Of a stretch of DNA of 32,892 bases, positions 31,834-32,892 are shown piece by piece; position 1 is the first letter of the stretch, and the number at the start of each line of letters is the position of its first letter. The position numbers were made by a program, and so were the translations under genes. The DNA is taken from contig JAICIO010000061.1 of the NCBI GenBank assembly GCA_025924315.1, forward strand, positions 1 to 32,892. Reading direction: 5' to 3'. A model generated the notes under the pieces. It was not told where the DNA came from. It worked only from the letters and a program-made list of their open reading frames with translations, and did no database searches. This DNA is from Phycisphaerae bacterium (lineage in GTDB: Bacteria > Planctomycetota > Phycisphaerae > Tepidisphaerales > Tepidisphaeraceae).

Positions 31834-32844
31834 ATGTCACCCTATCGCAGAAATGTTCTGGTTGGCGCGACGGTCCTGGGGTCGCTGATCGTGCTCGGCT
31901 GGATGATCATCAAGTTCAGCGGACAGCTCGCGACGCCGTTTAAGCCGAAACAGTTCACGGTGCGGTTTGTTTCCGATCGAGCCGAAGGCGTGGCCGAGGG
32001 TTCGCCGGTGAGCTTCCTCGGCGTGCCCGCGGGTCGAGTCACGGCTGTGCAACGTTCGAAAGATGAGCTGCAGGTGTTCATCGACGCATCGCTCGATCAG
32101 GAACCGCCGATTCCCGGCAATGTTCGCGCGATCATTCGCACCGCCAGCGCGCTGGGTTCGGGTTCTGCCATCGTCTTAGAGATGACCGGGCCGAAGCCGG
32201 AAGGCCGGTTGCAGCAGAACGCGCAGATTCCGGCGCGATACGTCGGCCTCGACATTCTTCCCCCGGAATTCGCCGAGCTCGCGCGTGAGCTAAAGGCGAC
32301 CGCCCAGCAGATGCGGGAAGCGAACCTCATCGGCCACGTTGATGAGCAGGTGCAGCACGTCGGAAAGCTCATCGATTCGATTCAGGCGTACGTCGGCGAC
32401 GAGAAAACCCGCGATGATCTGAAGGCCGCCATCGCAAACCTCCGCACGACGACCGACTCCGCGACGCGGATCACCAACAACCTCGAAAAGTTCAGCGGAA
32501 AGCTCGACAAGATGGGCGATCAGGCGCAGGCGACGCTCGCCGACGCCCACACGACGATCCAAAACGCCAACACCGCCATCACCAAGACGCAGACGAACAT
32601 CGACCAGGTGACGACGCAGGTCGGCGATCGCCTCACGCAGATCAGCAAGCTGCTCGACCAGTTCAACGGCATCGCCCAGAAGGTGAACGACGGCAAAGGC
32701 ACGGCCGGGGCGCTGGTGAACGATCCGAAGCTGTATCAGGGTCTGGTCGATGTCACGCAGCAGCTGAATCTCACCGTCACGGATCTGCGAAGGCTCGTGC
32801 AGCAGTGGGAACAGGAAGGCGTGTCGCTGAAGCTCAACAAATAA
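31834..32844 (+). CDS. MCE/MlaD-family lipid transport protein
   Basis: A 336-aa inner-membrane-anchored periplasmic protein. TM helix at 10-28 (VLVGATVLGSLIVLGWMII), a single MCE domain at about 38-118 (FTVRFVSDRAEGVAEGSPVS and FLGVPAGRVTAV at its start), then a long helical region (about 140-330) rich in Thr, Ala and Gln with heptad-like spacing. MCE proteins form hexameric rings or tubes that carry phospholipids between membranes with an MlaE permease and MlaF ATPase; those genes would be expected near but are not in the window. The ATG at 31834 lies 8 bp after a family B repeat fragment and lacks a good ribosome site. A family C repeat follows. Confidence 0.92.
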   Translation: MSPYRRNVLVGATVLGSLIVLGWMIIKFSGQLATPFKPKQFTVRFVSDRAEGVAEGSPVSFLGVPAGRVTAVQRSKDELQVFIDASLDQEPPIPGNVRAIIRTASALGSGSAIVLEMTGPKPEGRLQQNAQIPARYVGLDILPPEFAELARELKATAQQMREANLIGHVDEQVQHVGKLIDSIQAYVGDEKTRDDLKAAIANLRTTTDSATRITNNLEKFSGKLDKMGDQAQATLADAHTTIQNANTAITKTQTNIDQVTTQVGDRLTQISKLLDQFNGIAQKVNDGKGTAGALVNDPKLYQGLVDVTQQLNLTVTDLRRLVQQWEQEGVSLKLNK

Positions 32845-32853
32845 CAGCGGTCT

Positions 32854-32892
32854 TGTAGGGTGCGCTTCAGCGCACCGGTTATTCTCCGCGTC
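32854..32892. repeat. REPIN-like repeat, family C (copy 5, cut by the window edge)
   Basis: TGTAGGGTGCGCTTCAGCGC followed by ACCGGTTATT, the left arm with the GGTGCGC/GCGCACC stem variant. The right arm is beyond the window. It starts 9 bp after the MCE stop codon. Confidence 0.85.

Overview
The window looks like a soil or aquatic member of the Planctomycetota, most likely class Phycisphaerae (inference). The support is high GC, a type IV pseudopilin of the planctomycete H-X9-DG kind, a PEP-CTERM surface protein, an RTX-repeat protein whose N-terminus resembles the planctomycete LEPR-XLL motif, a DUF1570 peptidase-like protein, a DUF4914 protein, and intergenic spaces crowded with long inverted repeats. 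No rRNA, tRNA, CRISPR array, prophage or transposase gene was seen.

Layout. 1-2.3 kb: dnaK (minus strand) with its own terminator and a near-consensus sigma-54 promoter. 2.4-5.2 kb: PEP-CTERM protein, diiron/MBL-fold protein and a small EamA transporter. 5.4-8.3 kb: DUF4914 protein converging on a pseudopilin gene. 8.5-10.8 kb: a small DUF1871-like protein, an RTX protein and a lipid A-type acyltransferase relative. 10.9-13.6 kb: ilvC with a clear sigma-70 promoter and terminator, then a cytoplasmic papain-like protease with a small companion gene. 13.6-16.6 kb: an OmpR/CusS-type two-component pair and a tandem PepSY-like secreted protein. 16.7-21.0 kb: two carbohydrate ABC permease genes, one fused to its solute-binding domain and the other carrying a large extracytoplasmic insertion. 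21.2-23.3 kb: a CobA-HemD fusion (siroheme/corrinoid branch) divergent from a PilZ protein. 23.7-27.3 kb: a fusion of a cysteine-less peroxiredoxin-like domain with a prolyl-4-hydroxylase-like domain, then a NarL-type response regulator and its histidine kinase. 27.4-32.9 kb: argJ, a DUF1570 gluzincin, a heparinase II/III-type polysaccharide lyase and an MCE (MlaD-like) protein.

The most striking non-genic feature is the intergenic DNA. At least eight families of 50-100 bp inverted repeats occur. Most follow one plan: two arms in inverted orientation, each arm a mini-hairpin, which is the REP doublet (REPIN) architecture. Copies within a family differ by paired compensatory changes. Several repeats supply start codons, stop codons or in-frame N-terminal segments to neighbouring genes.

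Functionally the region is mixed. Core metabolism (ilvC, argJ, cobA-hemD) and the chaperone dnaK are interspersed with polysaccharide uptake and degradation (SBP-permease fusion, second permease, heparinase-like lyase), envelope functions (acyltransferase, MCE, RTX, PEP-CTERM, pseudopilin) and signalling (two two-component systems, PilZ). No gene for the ATPase of the ABC importer lies in the window.
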